A DNA stretch of 64,000 nt, taken from Lachnospiraceae bacterium (lineage in GTDB: Bacteria; Bacillota; Clostridia; Lachnospirales; Lachnospiraceae). The notes beneath the pieces are model-generated. The model searched no databases and had not been told where the DNA came from. It worked only from the letters and a program-made list of their open reading frames with translations. How positions within the stretch are numbered: the first letter of the stretch is position 1; every line of letters starts with the position of its first letter. Shown here in pieces: positions 51,512 to 60,191 of this stretch. The DNA is taken from the NCBI GenBank assembly GCA_015057425.1, contig SVEL01000004.1, forward strand, positions 1 to 64,000, given 5' to 3'. A program made the translations under genes and the position numbers.

Positions 51512-52366
51512 TACTTTAGAAATAAAAAGTACACCTAAAGTGCCCGGACCGCAGTGGCTTGAAATAACCGCTCCGGCTCTTGTCTCTTCTATATGTTCAA
51601 AATAATCTAAATCTTCAAGATACTTTCTTACAGATTCAACTATTTGTTCATCCACTCCTGAGTGTGTTATAAACACCATATCTCTTTCTGCATTTAAAAG
51701 CTCTTCTTTCATATCATTTGTATACTTAAGAAGAACCTTTTTTAAATCTCCTCTGTACTTACTTCCCACATCCATCTTACCGTCTGTAACGACAATCTTA
51801 GGTTTAAGTTTTAATGTATTGGCAAGCAATGCCGTAACAGCCGAGCATCTGCCGCCTCTATGAAGATATGTCAATGTGTCAACTATAAAGCTGGCTCTTA
51901 CCTGCGGAATAACACTTCCTGTCAATATTGTTTCGATTCCTGCCGCACTTACACCGTCTCTGATAAGCTTAGCTGCTTTAAGGAGTATCAGACCTATACC
52001 TGTAGACAGGTTCTTAGAATCGACAACATACACATGGTCTTCATATTCAAGTTCTTCTGCAGCAAGTCGAACCACACTGTTTGTCCCTGACATAGATGTT
52101 GCAATACCGATATAAAGCATATCATCACCATTCTTCTTGCATTTTTCTATCTCCGCCATAATATCATCAGGTGAAAATGCTGCCGTCTTTGGTGTATCTT
52201 TGGCTCTGTCCGCCCACTCATATATCTTATCCGGTGTAATTTCAACGCCGTCTCTTCCCGTAAGTTCATCGCCCAACGAAACATACAACGGCACCATTGT
52301 TATATTGTTTTCCTGTAACATTTCTTTCGTTAAATCACATGTACTATCTGTATACAATCTGATCAT
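51509..52366 (-). CDS. DegV family fatty-acid-binding protein
   Basis: 285 residues. DegV fold: IRLYTDSTCDLTKEML (2-17), a lipid-phosphate Ser/Thr motif at ATSMSGTNSVVRLAAEEL (about 89-106), and LTYLHRGGRCSAVTALLA (about 165-182), then HSGVDEQIVES. The family (FakB) holds a fatty acid for phosphorylation by FakA. No fakA is adjacent. Own transcript upstream of mbl; a weak -10-like TATAAT is seen before it. Confidence 0.93.
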   Translation of the reverse strand: MIRLYTDSTCDLTKEMLQENNITMVPLYVSLGDELTGRDGVEITPDKIYEWADRAKDTPKTAAFSPDDIMAEIEKCKKNGDDMLYIGIATSMSGTNSVVRLAAEELEYEDHVYVVDSKNLSTGIGLILLKAAKLIRDGVSAAGIETILTGSVIPQVRASFIVDTLTYLHRGGRCSAVTALLANTLKLKPKIVVTDGKMDVGSKYRGDLKKVLLKYTNDMKEELLNAERDMVFITHSGVDEQIVESVRKYLEDLDYFEHIEETRAGAVISSHCGPGTLGVLFISKV

Positions 52367-52580
52367 CTTATGTTATTCCTCTACCTTTCTTCATAAAAAG
52401 ACACAATTATAGACAATATCATTTTTCATTATACACTCTTTCGGAAATATTATCCATATATATTTTTCAATAAAATCAAAAATTTTTATTTACATTTTTG
52501 TTCAAAATGTCCTTTTAATGTTTTTTTAACAAAATAAACAAATTTTGGACACAATTAAGTTCTATACTTTAACCATGCTA

Positions 52581-52677
52581 TTAAGTTAGCATACAACTTA
52601 ACATTTTCATAACTCTACCTGACAGGAAACTGTCAGGTATCCCCCAAAAACAATGAGCTTGCCGAATTGGCAAGCTC
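52581..52677 (+). other. 350-nt gene-free stretch with three serial hairpins
   Basis: The stretch 52367-52716 has no gene. It holds TTAAGTT/AACTTAA (52581-52601), ACCTGACAG/CTGTCAGGT with a GAAA tetraloop (52617-52638), and GAGCTTGCC/GGCAAGCTC followed by TTTT (52655-52677), a good plus-strand terminator. A TATACT box lies just before (52563-52568) but no convincing -35 is at 17 bp. It may be a small RNA of about 100 nt on the plus strand, or simply paired terminators for the leftward gene at 52717. Confidence 0.4.
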
Positions 52678-52716
52678 TTTTACATTCTGTTAACCATACA
52701 TAACTTTCATTTATGC

Positions 52717-53784
52717 TTACTCATTTTTAAGTTCCTTAAGCTGCTTTACGGCCTTATCATAATCTCCGCATTTCTTATAATATGCTATGGCTTCATCTTT
52801 TCTTCCGAGGCATTGCATTATTACTCCTGCGTTATAATATGCAAGAAATGAATTTGTTCCTTCAGTATATGCATACTCGTCACTTATTTTTGCAGCCTTC
52901 TCAAACTGTTCCACCGCTTTATCAAACATAAGATTATTCATATAAATAAGCCCCATCACAAAGAGAAAATCTGCCACATACGAAAACTCCTCATATACAC
53001 TTTCTAACATAAGTCCGTCTGCTGCCCTGCCTGTATTTAACATACAGTATCCGTAAGTAATCATCATATCAATCACATAGTGTAACTTTGGATTAATGTC
53101 TATCTCAAATGCCTTTTCTATATATTCCATAGCCTTATGGTAGTCTCCGAACATATAATAGCTTTTCCCCAGCTGATATATAATGTATGGGTCCCGGTTA
53201 TTATGCTCATATTCTTTTAACAGAAGCCCTGCATTTCTCATAGCTTTTGCCTTACGTTGTTCTTCTGTCCCGGCATATCCCAAGTGAAAGACCTCTACAG
53301 GCGCATCATAAACCTCCACTTCTGCACTAATGTCTCCGCCTATAGGTGTCACCTGTTCATGTATTGTTCCTGTATAATAATAATTCTTCTTTGAAAAAAT
53401 TCGTGTTATTTTTTCTTTATTTCTCACAAAATTTCCTGCTGTCTCATACTCATTGATACGTATAATCCGCCCTGCATACCGTGGATAATTCTTTGTAAGA
53501 AACTGTAATTTTTCCAAATCAAGTTTTGTTACTATTTCGTCGCTGTCCAATACAAGAATCACTTCACCTGTCGCCTTTGAAATCGAAAAATTCCTGGCTG
53601 CGGAAAAATCATTACACCACCGAAAATCAAATATCTTATCAGTATATTTTCCAACCATTTCCTTAGTTCCATCCGTGGAACCCGTATCTACAACGACTAT
53701 TTCAAATCCATAAGGTTCAATGGCCTTAAGACATTTCTCCAAAAGTTCTTTTTCATTTTTTGTAATTATGCAGACTGATATCAT
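52717..53784 (-). CDS. GT2 glycosyltransferase with TPR repeats
   Basis: 355 residues. Residues 1-200 are a GT-A domain of the SunS/TPR type: ISVCIITKNEKELLEKCLKA (2-21), VDTGSTDGTKEM, and the DxD in VILVLDSDEIV (about 75-85). The C-terminal half has TPR-like repeats: YQLGKSYYMFGDYHKAMEYI (about 205-224), then FDKAVEQFEKAAKI and CLGRKDEAIAYYKKCG. TPR-linked GT2s often modify proteins or peptides. It lies 13 nt downstream of the aldehyde dehydrogenase. No link to the flagellar island beyond proximity. Confidence 0.85.
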   Translation of the reverse strand: MISVCIITKNEKELLEKCLKAIEPYGFEIVVVDTGSTDGTKEMVGKYTDKIFDFRWCNDFSAARNFSISKATGEVILVLDSDEIVTKLDLEKLQFLTKNYPRYAGRIIRINEYETAGNFVRNKEKITRIFSKKNYYYTGTIHEQVTPIGGDISAEVEVYDAPVEVFHLGYAGTEEQRKAKAMRNAGLLLKEYEHNNRDPYIIYQLGKSYYMFGDYHKAMEYIEKAFEIDINPKLHYVIDMMITYGYCMLNTGRAADGLMLESVYEEFSYVADFLFVMGLIYMNNLMFDKAVEQFEKAAKISDEYAYTEGTNSFLAYYNAGVIMQCLGRKDEAIAYYKKCGDYDKAVKQLKELKNE

Positions 53785-53797
53785 GTTTTTCTCCTGT

Positions 53798-55186
53798 TTA
53801 TTTCAAAAAGAAATGTATTACCTTATCGTAAAATTTCACATATGGCTGATACCTTAACGGCATATCAATCCAAGTCTTCTTGTCAACGATACTTTTATAA
53901 TGTGAAAATGTATCAAATCCGGTCTTTCCGTGATATGCTCCCATTCCGCTTTCACCAAAACCGCCAAATCCCATCTCTGTCGTTGCAAGATGTATTACAA
54001 CATCATTTACACAACCTCCGCCAAATCCACAATGCCTGATAAATTTGTCGGCGATTTTCTTATTTCCGGTAAAAATGTACATTGCCAGCGGATGCTCCAT
54101 GGAATTAATCTTTCCTATTGCTTCATCTGTACTTTCGAATACAACAACCGGCAACAAAGGACCAAATATTTCTTCCTGCATAACCTCATCTTCAAATGTT
54201 ACATTATCAAGAATTGTAGGTTCAATCTGTAACGTTGATTCATTATAGCCACCACCAACGACAACCTTTTCTTTATTTATCAATCCCAGCAATCTGTGAA
54301 AATGTTTGTTGTTAACAATTTTTCCGTAGTCGCGTCCTTCCAAAGGTTGTTCGCCATACTGTTTAACCAACTGTTTCTTCAGTTCGGACACAAGTCTGTC
54401 TTTTATTGTTTCATCACAATATACATAATCAGGTGCTACACAAGTCTGACCGCAATTAAGGAACTTGCCAAAAACAATTCTCTTAGCTGCAAGTTTTATA
54501 TCGGCACTTTTTTCTACGATACACGGACTCTTTCCACCAAGTTCAAGAGTTACAGGTGTCAGATTTAGTGATGCACGTTTCATAACTTCCTTGCCCACCT
54601 CTTTACTTCCCGTAAAGAAAATGTAATCAAACTTCTGTTCCAAAAGACATGTATTTTCACTTCTTCCGCCTGTTACCACCGCCATATATTGCTCATCAAA
54701 GCACTCACTTACAATCTTTTTAATTATTTCAGAAGTATAAGGCGAATAATTACTCGGTTTCAAAATTATGGTGTTACCTGCTGCCATAGCATCTATTACC
54801 GGCCCCATAGTAAGAAAAAACGGATAATTCCACGGACTCATTACAAGCACAACACCATAAGGTGACGGCAGATAAAAGCTTTTGGAATGAAACTGTACAA
54901 GCGGGGAACGTACCGTTTTCTTCCTACTGTATTTCCTGATATGTTTAAGCATGTGCGTAATCTCACTTAATACAAGCCCCGTTTCACACATATAACTTTC
55001 GTGGGCACTTTTTCCCAAATCCATCTTCAGTGCTTCATTAATATCATGTTCATATCTTACTATGCTCTCTTTAAGTTTCTTAAGGGCACGTATTCTATAA
55101 TCAACACTTGTCGTATCACCTTTTTCAAAAAATCGTCGTTGATTGTTAACTAATTCTTTTATTTGATTTTCTCTGTTTTCTGTCAT
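53798..55186 (-). CDS. Aldehyde dehydrogenase (class 3-like)
   Basis: 462 residues. Conserved: VVLVMSPWNYPFFLTMGPVI (about 112-131), FFTGSKEVGKEVM, the general base Glu in TLELGGKSP (about 205-213), and the nucleophile Cys in NCGQTCVAPDYVY (about 236-248). The class 3-like C-terminus ends with a hydrophobic segment typical of fatty or medium-chain aldehyde enzymes. The ATG at 55186 is set by GGAGG 7 nt upstream; a frame beginning ten codons earlier lacks one. First gene of a two-gene unit. Confidence 0.93.
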   Translation of the reverse strand: MTENRENQIKELVNNQRRFFEKGDTTSVDYRIRALKKLKESIVRYEHDINEALKMDLGKSAHESYMCETGLVLSEITHMLKHIRKYSRKKTVRSPLVQFHSKSFYLPSPYGVVLVMSPWNYPFFLTMGPVIDAMAAGNTIILKPSNYSPYTSEIIKKIVSECFDEQYMAVVTGGRSENTCLLEQKFDYIFFTGSKEVGKEVMKRASLNLTPVTLELGGKSPCIVEKSADIKLAAKRIVFGKFLNCGQTCVAPDYVYCDETIKDRLVSELKKQLVKQYGEQPLEGRDYGKIVNNKHFHRLLGLINKEKVVVGGGYNESTLQIEPTILDNVTFEDEVMQEEIFGPLLPVVVFESTDEAIGKINSMEHPLAMYIFTGNKKIADKFIRHCGFGGGCVNDVVIHLATTEMGFGGFGESGMGAYHGKTGFDTFSHYKSIVDKKTWIDMPLRYQPYVKFYDKVIHFFLK

Positions 55187-55312
55187 TTTACCGCCTCCTG
55201 AACTCCTTAGCTTCATCGGCTTTTAGCTTCACGTTCCTTTATATTTTATTATACCCTATATCTGATATTTTTTCAAAATTTTCTTCGTTTTTTCAGATAT
55301 GAAAAAAATCAG

Positions 55313-55573
55313 CTATTTATCATAATTCATATGAAGATACTTTTCTTTTGTTGCCAGCCCGCCTCTGATGTGGCGTTCTTCTTTATTTACATCAAGAACT
55401 TTTCTCACATCCTTTGCAAGACTGCTGTTTACAAACAAAAGCCTGGAACAAATATCCGTATGTACCGTGCTCTTGCTGACGCCAAATGCTTTTGCCGCCT
55501 GTCTTACGGTTGCATTGTTATTAATTATGTAATGAGCAATCTCTACTGCTCTTTCTTCAATATATCTTTTCAT
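55313..55573 (-). CDS. spoIIID: Sporulation transcription factor SpoIIID
   Basis: 86 residues. The helix-turn-helix is ATVRQAAKAFGVSKSTVHTD (about 21-40) and the basic C-terminal part has EERHIRGGLATKEKY, both diagnostic of SpoIIID, the mother-cell DNA-binding regulator. The start is fixed by homology. No Shine-Dalgarno sits at a normal distance: six T residues lie directly before the ATG, and the nearest purine run (AGGG) is about 10 nt up. A hairpin abuts the start codon. It supports descent from a spore former. Confidence 0.96.
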   Translation of the reverse strand: MKRYIEERAVEIAHYIINNNATVRQAAKAFGVSKSTVHTDICSRLLFVNSSLAKDVRKVLDVNKEERHIRGGLATKEKYLHMNYDK

Positions 55574-55579
55574 AAAAAA

Positions 55580-55614
55580 GCATACCCTGCATAAATCATT
55601 TATACAAGGTATGC
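55580..55614 (-). promoter_or_regulatory. Hairpin and sigmaE-like box abutting the spoIIID start
   Basis: On the minus strand GGTATGC is not needed for the ribosome site: GCATACC and GGTATGC form an imperfect 35-nt hairpin followed by TTTTTT and then the spoIIID ATG. The first arm also contains CATACCTT, similar to a sigmaE -10, with GAATAAT 14 nt upstream. Whether it acts as terminator or as promoter (the hairpin then not being fully transcribed) is open. Confidence 0.4.
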
Positions 55615-55702
55615 CTGTAAACTTTGTATTATTCCGTTTTTTATTTTAAATAATCTTTACAGCCAAAAGGGAAACTCCATATAATAATTCTATAATACAA
55701 CC

Positions 55703-56566
55703 TTAAATTTCAGAATCATTAAATTTATTTAGAAATTCTTTTATTGTTTTTGACTCAATAGAAAACCTAAACCATCTATCAAGAATCTCCGAATTGTTTT
55801 CTTCCATAACCAGACGAATCACATCCTCCGGAACACTTCCGAGTCGTTCCAGTATTTCAAGAATATATTTTTTCGCAGACATAAGTCCTTCTGCTCTTCC
55901 TTTCTCCATGGTTCTGTTAATCAACTCTTCGAACTTCATATACCCAGCCTCCAATTCACGACTCTGCTTAAGCTCGCTAACTTTTTTATGCAATTTATGT
56001 ATCAAAGCACTATCTATGGACGAAACATACTCATCTGTTGTATTTTCAAAATATTTCAAAAATTGTATTGTTTCATCAGATATATTTTTCAAATCATTAC
56101 CGGATGTATTAAAAAATATCCTTTTTGCCCCGTCTGCTAACGCATATCCATCTTCCCTACATATTTCCTCATATGTATATTTGCAAAGACCTCTTCCAAA
56201 AGGATCAAAAGTACAAATAAATATTATATAGCTGTCACCCAATTTATCATATGTTTCTCCAGGCTTTAACGAAGCAATATCCATCTCTGCTTGATAATAG
56301 CGACTTCTTCTTGGCAAATCTTTTGATTCATAGTTCTGCGCTTCAATATCATAATTGACATTATAAGTATCTATAGCATGAACATCAAGACGTATGCATT
56401 TTATATCTGAACTTATAAGCATCGGGCTTTCACTTTTCACAGTAATTTTATCAATATTTTTACCCAAAAGTAACTCTAACATAATTTTACAATTCTCAGG
56501 ATTTTCAAACACCGCCGCAAACAGAAATGAACTGTTCAAATTTAAATTTTTAAATTCCTTATTAAT
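55703..56566 (-). CDS. Rpn family PD-(D/E)xK nuclease / transposase-like protein
   Basis: 287 residues from the proposed start. N-terminal LNLNSSFLFAAVFENPENCK (about 6-25); the PD-(D/E)xK core IRLDVHAIDTYNVNYDIEAQ (about 58-77), with Asp and the E-x-Q triad; then RRSRYYQAEMD. C-terminal helices with KFEELINRTMEKGRAEG, typical of Rpn proteins. The start is unusual: a strong AAAGGAGG stands 8 nt before an ATT codon (56564-56566). The only in-frame ATG, at 56617, lies inside the promoter, and an in-frame GTG (56575) overlaps the ribosome site. Recombination-promoting by family; no IS ends are seen around it. Confidence 0.78.
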   Translation of the reverse strand: MNKEFKNLNLNSSFLFAAVFENPENCKIMLELLLGKNIDKITVKSESPMLISSDIKCIRLDVHAIDTYNVNYDIEAQNYESKDLPRRSRYYQAEMDIASLKPGETYDKLGDSYIIFICTFDPFGRGLCKYTYEEICREDGYALADGAKRIFFNTSGNDLKNISDETIQFLKYFENTTDEYVSSIDSALIHKLHKKVSELKQSRELEAGYMKFEELINRTMEKGRAEGLMSAKKYILEILERLGSVPEDVIRLVMEENNSEILDRWFRFSIESKTIKEFLNKFNDSEI

Positions 56567-56602
56567 TAAAGACACCTCCTTTATGAAAGAGTTTCCCCTG
56601 CT

Positions 56603-56633
56603 AATATAATACCACATATTATTTATATGTCAA
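56603..56633 (-). promoter_or_regulatory. SigmaA promoter of the Rpn gene
   Basis: On the minus strand a perfect TTGACA (56628-56633) with TATATT or overlapping TATAAT-like bases 17 to 19 bp downstream (56603-56610). It covers the ATG at 56617, which therefore is unlikely to be translated. Confidence 0.6.
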
Positions 56634-56668
56634 CACGTTTTATATATAATTGCTTTTTTATCTGACTC

Positions 56669-56697
56669 TTGTCAATTCCATCAAATAAATCTATAAT
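56669..56697 (+). promoter_or_regulatory. SigmaA promoter of the CotH-like gene
   Basis: TTGTCA (56669-56674), 17-bp spacer and a perfect TATAAT (56692-56697), 43 nt before the ATG. It looks vegetative rather than like a late-sporulation promoter. Confidence 0.8.
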
Positions 56698-56739
56698 AAT
56701 GTAGTATCATTTTTACTATTAATACGGAGATTAATACAG

Positions 56740-58368
56740 ATGAAAAATTCAAATAAATATACATATACGGCACTTCCTTTCGTTTGCCTTTTTGTACTTA
56801 TTTTCATAATGATAAATATCCCCGGGTGCAAAACCGGCAAGACTAATAATACCGGTAATACAATTTCCGGTGAGAATACCGAAAGCTCTGCTACTGAAAA
56901 AATTACAGTCCACTCAAGCGAAAGTTCTGCTACTGAAGAAGTTACGACCGAACCAACCGAAAGCTCTACAACCGAAGAAGTTACGACCGAACCAACCGAA
57001 AGCTCTACGACCGTCGATAATTCAAATGACCCGGATTCATATGTTACGTACGAAAGTAACCTTCCGGTGTTATATATAAATACCGAAAACAACGCTGATA
57101 TTACAAGCAAAACTGAGTATATTAATGCCACTATGAAATTACAGGGCAACACTCTTTTTTCTGACATCAGTACGCTGTATGACGGCAACATTGAAATCAA
57201 AGGACGCGGCAATTCTTCATGGAGAAATTTTAAGAAGAAGCCTTATAAAATCAAATTAAATGAATCTGCCAACCTTCTGGGAATGGGAAGTAACAGGCAT
57301 TGGGTTCTCATCGCTAACTATATAGATGAATCCCTTATGCGAAACGCTCTGGCTTACAGAATGGCAGGTAATCTCGGACTTACATCTATGGATAGTACCT
57401 GGGTAGATATTGTCCTAAACGGAAAATATATCGGAAACTATGTATTATGCGAGCAAATACGCATAAGTGAAGAGAGAGTAGATATCTTTGACTGGGAAAA
57501 ATATGGCGAAAAAGTTGCATCAATGGTATACCTAAAAGCCGGCCTTTCTGATACTTCTTTGGAACTTTTGACCGAAAAGCTTACTACTGATCTTTCTTGG
57601 ATAACAGATGGTAAATTTACATTTGACGGTACAGAATATATTGTCAGCGAATATTACAATCAGGATATAGATATTAAATCCGGATATCTCATTGAGTTAT
57701 CAGCGGAATACGATGAAATCACACGATTCAAAACATCTGAGAATGCTCCGATTCTTATTCAGGAACCGACGTATTTAAAGACCAACAAAACTATGTATAA
57801 GCATGTCAAAGGGCTTATACAGGCCTTTGAGGATGCTATTTACTCTGAGGATGGATATACTGATTATAATGGTAAGAGAGTTCATTACTCTGAACTTTGC
57901 AATATGGATTCTCTGGTAAATTACTGGCTTGTGGCTGAAACATTTTACCCTGCTGATGTCATTTGGAAAAGTCGCTATATGTATATTGGGGGTGACGGAA
58001 AGATAACCTTCGGTCCTGTATGGGATTATGACTACAGTTCCGGCGGCGCCAATCCATGGATGACCATAAAATATGACGAATGGCGTTCATCATGCACAGA
58101 CACCAATAACTACTGGCTGGGTGCTCTTATAAAACATGACGATTTTATGACTTTAGTAAAAGATAGATATAAAGAAATCCGAAGCACTCATATAGAAGAA
58201 CTTATCTCCGAAAGCGGTATTATATCACAGTGGTACCCTTATCTTTACGATTCAGGTATTAACAACACCGCCCTTTGGAAATACAAGCGTGGCTTTGAAA
58301 AAGATGTAAATAAACTTTCCTCCTGGCTTAAAAAACGTGTAGAGTGGATGGACTCACAGTTATTATAA
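56740..58368 (+). CDS. CotH-family kinase-like lipoprotein
   Basis: 542 residues. Signal peptide with membrane segment (about 11-27) and a lipobox ending INIPGC, Cys at 30. A Ser/Thr/Glu-rich linker (about 31-100) with 13-residue repeats follows. The CotH domain has IEIKGRGNSSWRNFKKKPYK (about 151-170), GKYIGNYVLCEQI and VWDYDYSSGGANP (about 428-440) with the acidic metal or catalytic residues. CotH proteins phosphorylate spore-coat proteins, but extracellular CotH lipoproteins with vegetative promoters also occur in gut Firmicutes, so this one probably acts at the cell surface. Confidence 0.9.
   Translation: MKNSNKYTYTALPFVCLFVLIFIMINIPGCKTGKTNNTGNTISGENTESSATEKITVHSSESSATEEVTTEPTESSTTEEVTTEPTESSTTVDNSNDPDSYVTYESNLPVLYINTENNADITSKTEYINATMKLQGNTLFSDISTLYDGNIEIKGRGNSSWRNFKKKPYKIKLNESANLLGMGSNRHWVLIANYIDESLMRNALAYRMAGNLGLTSMDSTWVDIVLNGKYIGNYVLCEQIRISEERVDIFDWEKYGEKVASMVYLKAGLSDTSLELLTEKLTTDLSWITDGKFTFDGTEYIVSEYYNQDIDIKSGYLIELSAEYDEITRFKTSENAPILIQEPTYLKTNKTMYKHVKGLIQAFEDAIYSEDGYTDYNGKRVHYSELCNMDSLVNYWLVAETFYPADVIWKSRYMYIGGDGKITFGPVWDYDYSSGGANPWMTIKYDEWRSSCTDTNNYWLGALIKHDDFMTLVKDRYKEIRSTHIEELISESGIISQWYPYLYDSGINNTALWKYKRGFEKDVNKLSSWLKKRVEWMDSQLL
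56920..57012 (+). repeat. 39-bp tandem repeats in the CotH linker
   Basis: The unit encodes ESSATEEVTTEPT, then ESSTTEEVTTEPT, then a partial ESSTT. The DNA copies are nearly identical, so the copy number may vary between strains. An imperfect older copy precedes them. Confidence 0.85.
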
Positions 58369-58383
58369 AATCCAGTTATTGAA

Positions 58384-58419
58384 AAATCCCCTTTTGTCAT
58401 TTTAGACAAAGGGGGATTT
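58384..58419. terminator. Bidirectional terminator between the CotH and ABC genes
   Basis: AAATCCCC and GGGGATTT plus TTTGTC/GACAAA give a 15-bp stem with one G-T pair and a short loop. Flanking A and T runs serve both convergent genes. Confidence 0.85.
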
Positions 58420-58424
58420 TCCAA

Positions 58425-60191
58425 CTACACATTAAGGGCGTAATAAAGTCCCTTTTTATTCATAAGTTCTTCATGCGTTCCTTCCTCTGCAATTCCCTTG
58501 TTGGAAATGTAAAGGATTCTGTCTGCATTTCTTATGGTTGAAAGTCTGTGAGCAACTATAAATGCTGTCTTGTCTTCTATAATTACATCAAGTGCTTTCT
58601 TTATAAGATTTTCTGTCTCTGTATCGATAGAACTTGTTGCTTCATCAAGAATGATAACCGCAGGGTTCTTAAGGATAATTCTTGCAAAGCTGATAAGCTG
58701 TTTCTCGCCTGCTGACAGACCTTCTCCACGTTCATCAAGTACGTGGTAATATCCGTCTTTCAACTTATCGATACATCTGTCTGCATATATAGCTTTGGCT
58801 GCTGCAATACATTCTTCATCTGTTGCATCAGGACGTCCGTATCTGATATTTTCCATAACCGTTCCTTTGAAAATAAACGGATCCTGCATAAGTACACCGA
58901 CTTCTTTTCTAAGTGATGCAAGAGTTAAATCTCTTACATCTTTACCATCTATACTAACTGAACCTTCCTGTACATCATAGAATCTTGTAAGCATATTGAT
59001 GACTGTGGTTTTTCCTGCTCCTGTTGGTCCCACAAGGGCTATAGTTTCTCCCGGTTTTACATGAAGATTAAAGTTTTCCAAGATATTTACGCCTTCTTCA
59101 TACGCAAATGTAACATTATCAAAATCAATCTTTCCTTCTACATTTTCAAGAACATTGCTTCCTTCCATATCCTTAATTGTAACAGGATAATCAATAGTAT
59201 CAAATACCTGTTCAAGGTTTGAGCTTACCTGGGCAAGGTTCTGTATAATGTGAGCTATCTGAGTAATAGGACCGCTGAACTGTGACATATATGTGGTAAA
59301 CGTAGTCATAAGTCCTACATTGATAATCGTATCACCTTTTATAAGCATCCCAAGGGCTACTGCATAAAGGCAAAGTGTTCCGATATTCCAAAATGTTTCA
59401 ACTATAGGTGTATTAAGTTCGTTTCGCATGTATATCTTACGCCACTGTCTAAGGCTTATATTGTGAATATCTTCGTATATCTCTTCATTCATAGCCGCAC
59501 GGTTATAGTTCTTTACGATTTTTTCACCCATAATAGACTCAACAAGAAAGGCTGTTCTGTTAGAAACTTTGGCTCTGTGAGCACCAAAAAGCTTTCTTAT
59601 AGAATATCGTAACATAAATACGCAAACCATCATAGGTATAACAGCCATAAATACTATAAGTGTAAGCTGTGGACTAAGCACCAGCATAAATACCGTTACA
59701 ATCACTATCTTAACTACATAGATAATAAACATCATAACAAAGTTAGTAAAGAAGTTTGCAAGACCATTTACATATTCTGTAACACGGACTACAATTTTAC
59801 CATTTGGTCTGTTATCGAAATAATCAAACGGCAGCTCCTGTAACTTATAGAAAATATCCTGACGAATCTTTGCTATAAGCGTATGACCTGTTTTACCCAT
59901 AAGTCTCGAATGGATAAATGTAATACTTATTTCAATAATTGCAAGTGCCACCATACTAAGCACCATATATGCCAACTGTGCGTGGTCTTTATCAGGAATT
60001 GTAACATCAGTAATCCGTCTTAAAACAAGTGGCGGAATAAGCGCTACCAATGATGATAAAAACATCAGTACACCTACGAGGATAAATACATGTTTAAATG
60101 GAATTACGTATCTAAGTGTTCTGCCAAGCTGTTTTAAATCTATCTTTCTTTCGATTACTTCATCTTGAAAATATGTATTTCTCTTTGCCAT
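58425..60191 (-). CDS. ABC exporter half-transporter, B subunit
   Basis: 588 residues: six-helix transmembrane domain (about residues 25-320) and ATPase. Walker A is ALVGPTGAGKTTVINML (about 380-396), signature GLSAGEKQLISFARI (LSAGE in place of LSGGQ), Walker B AVIILDEATSSID with an intact catalytic Glu, and the switch His in FIVAHRLST. The degenerate signature together with the altered Walker B of its partner fits the heterodimeric type (BmrCD, TM287/288). It starts one base after its partner's stop. Confidence 0.93.
   Translation of the reverse strand: MAKRNTYFQDEVIERKIDLKQLGRTLRYVIPFKHVFILVGVLMFLSSLVALIPPLVLRRITDVTIPDKDHAQLAYMVLSMVALAIIEISITFIHSRLMGKTGHTLIAKIRQDIFYKLQELPFDYFDNRPNGKIVVRVTEYVNGLANFFTNFVMMFIIYVVKIVIVTVFMLVLSPQLTLIVFMAVIPMMVCVFMLRYSIRKLFGAHRAKVSNRTAFLVESIMGEKIVKNYNRAAMNEEIYEDIHNISLRQWRKIYMRNELNTPIVETFWNIGTLCLYAVALGMLIKGDTIINVGLMTTFTTYMSQFSGPITQIAHIIQNLAQVSSNLEQVFDTIDYPVTIKDMEGSNVLENVEGKIDFDNVTFAYEEGVNILENFNLHVKPGETIALVGPTGAGKTTVINMLTRFYDVQEGSVSIDGKDVRDLTLASLRKEVGVLMQDPFIFKGTVMENIRYGRPDATDEECIAAAKAIYADRCIDKLKDGYYHVLDERGEGLSAGEKQLISFARIILKNPAVIILDEATSSIDTETENLIKKALDVIIEDKTAFIVAHRLSTIRNADRILYISNKGIAEEGTHEELMNKKGLYYALNV

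Noticed and set aside
55703-56617. An insertion sequence
   Set aside because: Rpn proteins are often labelled transposases, but no terminal inverted repeats or target duplications were seen around it.
56920-57012. A CRISPR-like repeat array
   Set aside because: The repeats are in frame, contiguous without spacers, and encode a low-complexity linker.
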